Origin: Mactromeris polynyma
Lineage: Eukaryota; Mollusca; Bivalvia; Venerida; Mactridae
Length of the DNA stretch: 64,000 nucleotides
Direction of reading: 5' to 3'
Assembly: GCA_032209605.1 (NCBI GenBank)
Contig: JASFXZ010000015.1
Coordinates: 2,728,001 to 2,792,000, forward strand
In this document: positions 63,077 to 64,000 of the stretch, piece by piece
Layout of the letters: each line of letters opens with the position of its first letter
How positions within the stretch are numbered: position 1 is the stretch's first letter
The notes under the pieces: generated by a model
What the model was told of the DNA's origin: nothing
The model's input: the letters and a program-made list of their open reading frames with translations, nothing else
Database searches by the model: none
Made by a program: the position numbers and the translations under genes

Positions 63077-64000
63077 TATAAAATTAGCCTAGATTTTGTA
63101 TTGAAAGAAAGAAAAATCAACTTTGTAGTTTAGTGTCTTATTCATAAGGATCTATATTTTATACAGCTGTAACAAAAATGCACACAATTGGCATATTTCT
63201 GGTAATATTAGGATATATAATCAATTATATCATCCAAATGATTTTATAATGAAGGGTCTGTATGTTACAGGTCAAAAAGGTAACCAAATCATTTTTTAAT
63301 TGACAAAAATCATTTTAAAACATAAGTAATTGTGTGGACAGACATTACAATGTTAGGATTGTATTTCTAATCTTCAAAAATGCTTCAACACAAAATTTGA
63401 AATATTTAACAAATTATACTTAAAATATAAGATGATAAAAATCAGAAGAGAGGCAAAAATAAGGGTCAATATTGGGGTGGACAAATTAGGTTATGCAATA
63501 AACAATATTGCCCCCTGTGTGCACTATCTAGATATCAATGTGTCCAGACCACTAATCAGCAGTTTTACAATGTCTGGCCCAGTGGGACTCCAATTGAATC
63601 TTATCAATATGTGCTGTCACCAACTGACTCCTATTTACAGTGAAGATGAGAAGAGTCTACCACAATTAAAATTAATTAAAATAGTTTATACAAGATATTA
63701 TATAAACATTAATCAATGTGGCATGTTTTGAATGTTAGAAAATATGTTTATCTTTGTGAAAAGATTTGAATGAACATAAAGATTAAATTTAAGGTTTTAA
63801 AAATGTTACTTACTCATTTCTTATTTTAAACAGTAAAAAATGAAACAATGAGGGAATAAGAACTTTTCTCACTCCTATAAATTACTTTTGAAATAAAGAC
63901 TCAAATGTGAGTAGCCATTACCAGCATATCACTGGGATTTATTTTTCTAATTGCCCATATTTGGAGAATTTACAATTATAATAAAAGCTAATCATGTTTC
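63077..64000. other. no gene recognised
   Basis: AT-rich flank. The plus frame 63432-63731 (99 residues) has a fairly balanced composition (CVHYLDINVSRPLISSF) but no recognisable domain or splice context. It may be a chance ORF or an exon fragment. Confidence 0.35.

Overview
The window looks like nuclear DNA of a lophotrochozoan animal, most likely a bivalve mollusc. It is AT-rich. Its real genes are split into short exons with GT-AG introns and consistent phases. The gaps are packed with TIR elements, minisatellites, tRNA-like repeats and a repeat with the 'gggtttaacgccg' motif that I associate with bivalve genomes. Nothing bacterial was seen. The species is an inference from repeat style and gene content.  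Layout: 1-10 kb holds two inverted copies of a decayed mariner-like transposase (1-784 minus, 8865-10100 plus), an 18-copy 56-bp array (3625-4632), dispersed repeats, and a 164-bp chimera (8701-8864) made of two pieces that also occur near the 3' end of the ABC transporter gene. 10-23 kb holds a plus-strand gene assembled here from 11 exons (12461-22559). It encodes at least 518 residues with a Ly6/uPAR-like domain, a ShKT domain, three thrombospondin type-1 repeats and a C-terminal fibrinogen-related domain. Its signal-peptide exon is not settled. A decayed duplicate of one Ly6 exon lies in an intron. The large intron inside the fibrinogen domain is filled with 113-bp and 106-bp arrays and two tRNA-like repeats. 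24-25 kb has a weak minus-strand candidate gene. 28.5-43.2 kb carries the last 18 exons (834 residues) of a minus-strand ABCC1/MRP1-like transporter, from mid-NBD1 to the stop. The exon with the NBD1 Walker A motif was not found anywhere upstream in the window. 43.7-46.3 kb has a CpG-rich array of NRF-1-type palindromes, a Tc1-related ORF broken by a 40-bp palindromic insertion, and a 1.33-kb TIR element. 48.8 kb has a candidate plus-strand promoter and first exon. 54.7-57.7 kb has the 3' exons of an unrecognised minus-strand gene that run into a 36-bp minisatellite. 61.4-63.1 kb is an apparently intact Tc1-family transposon (DD34E, perfect terminal repeats, one intron).  How the genes relate: the Ly6-ShKT-TSP1-fibrinogen protein would be secreted and could be a recognition lectin. 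The ABCC protein would be a plasma-membrane organic-anion or drug exporter. They look like independent neighbours, not an operon or system. The most unusual items are the four-domain secreted protein with its dead exon copy, the rearranged copy of the ABCC 3' end, the tandem decoy splice acceptors in an ABCC intron, and the palindrome-interrupted Tc1-like ORF behind an NRF-1 site array.
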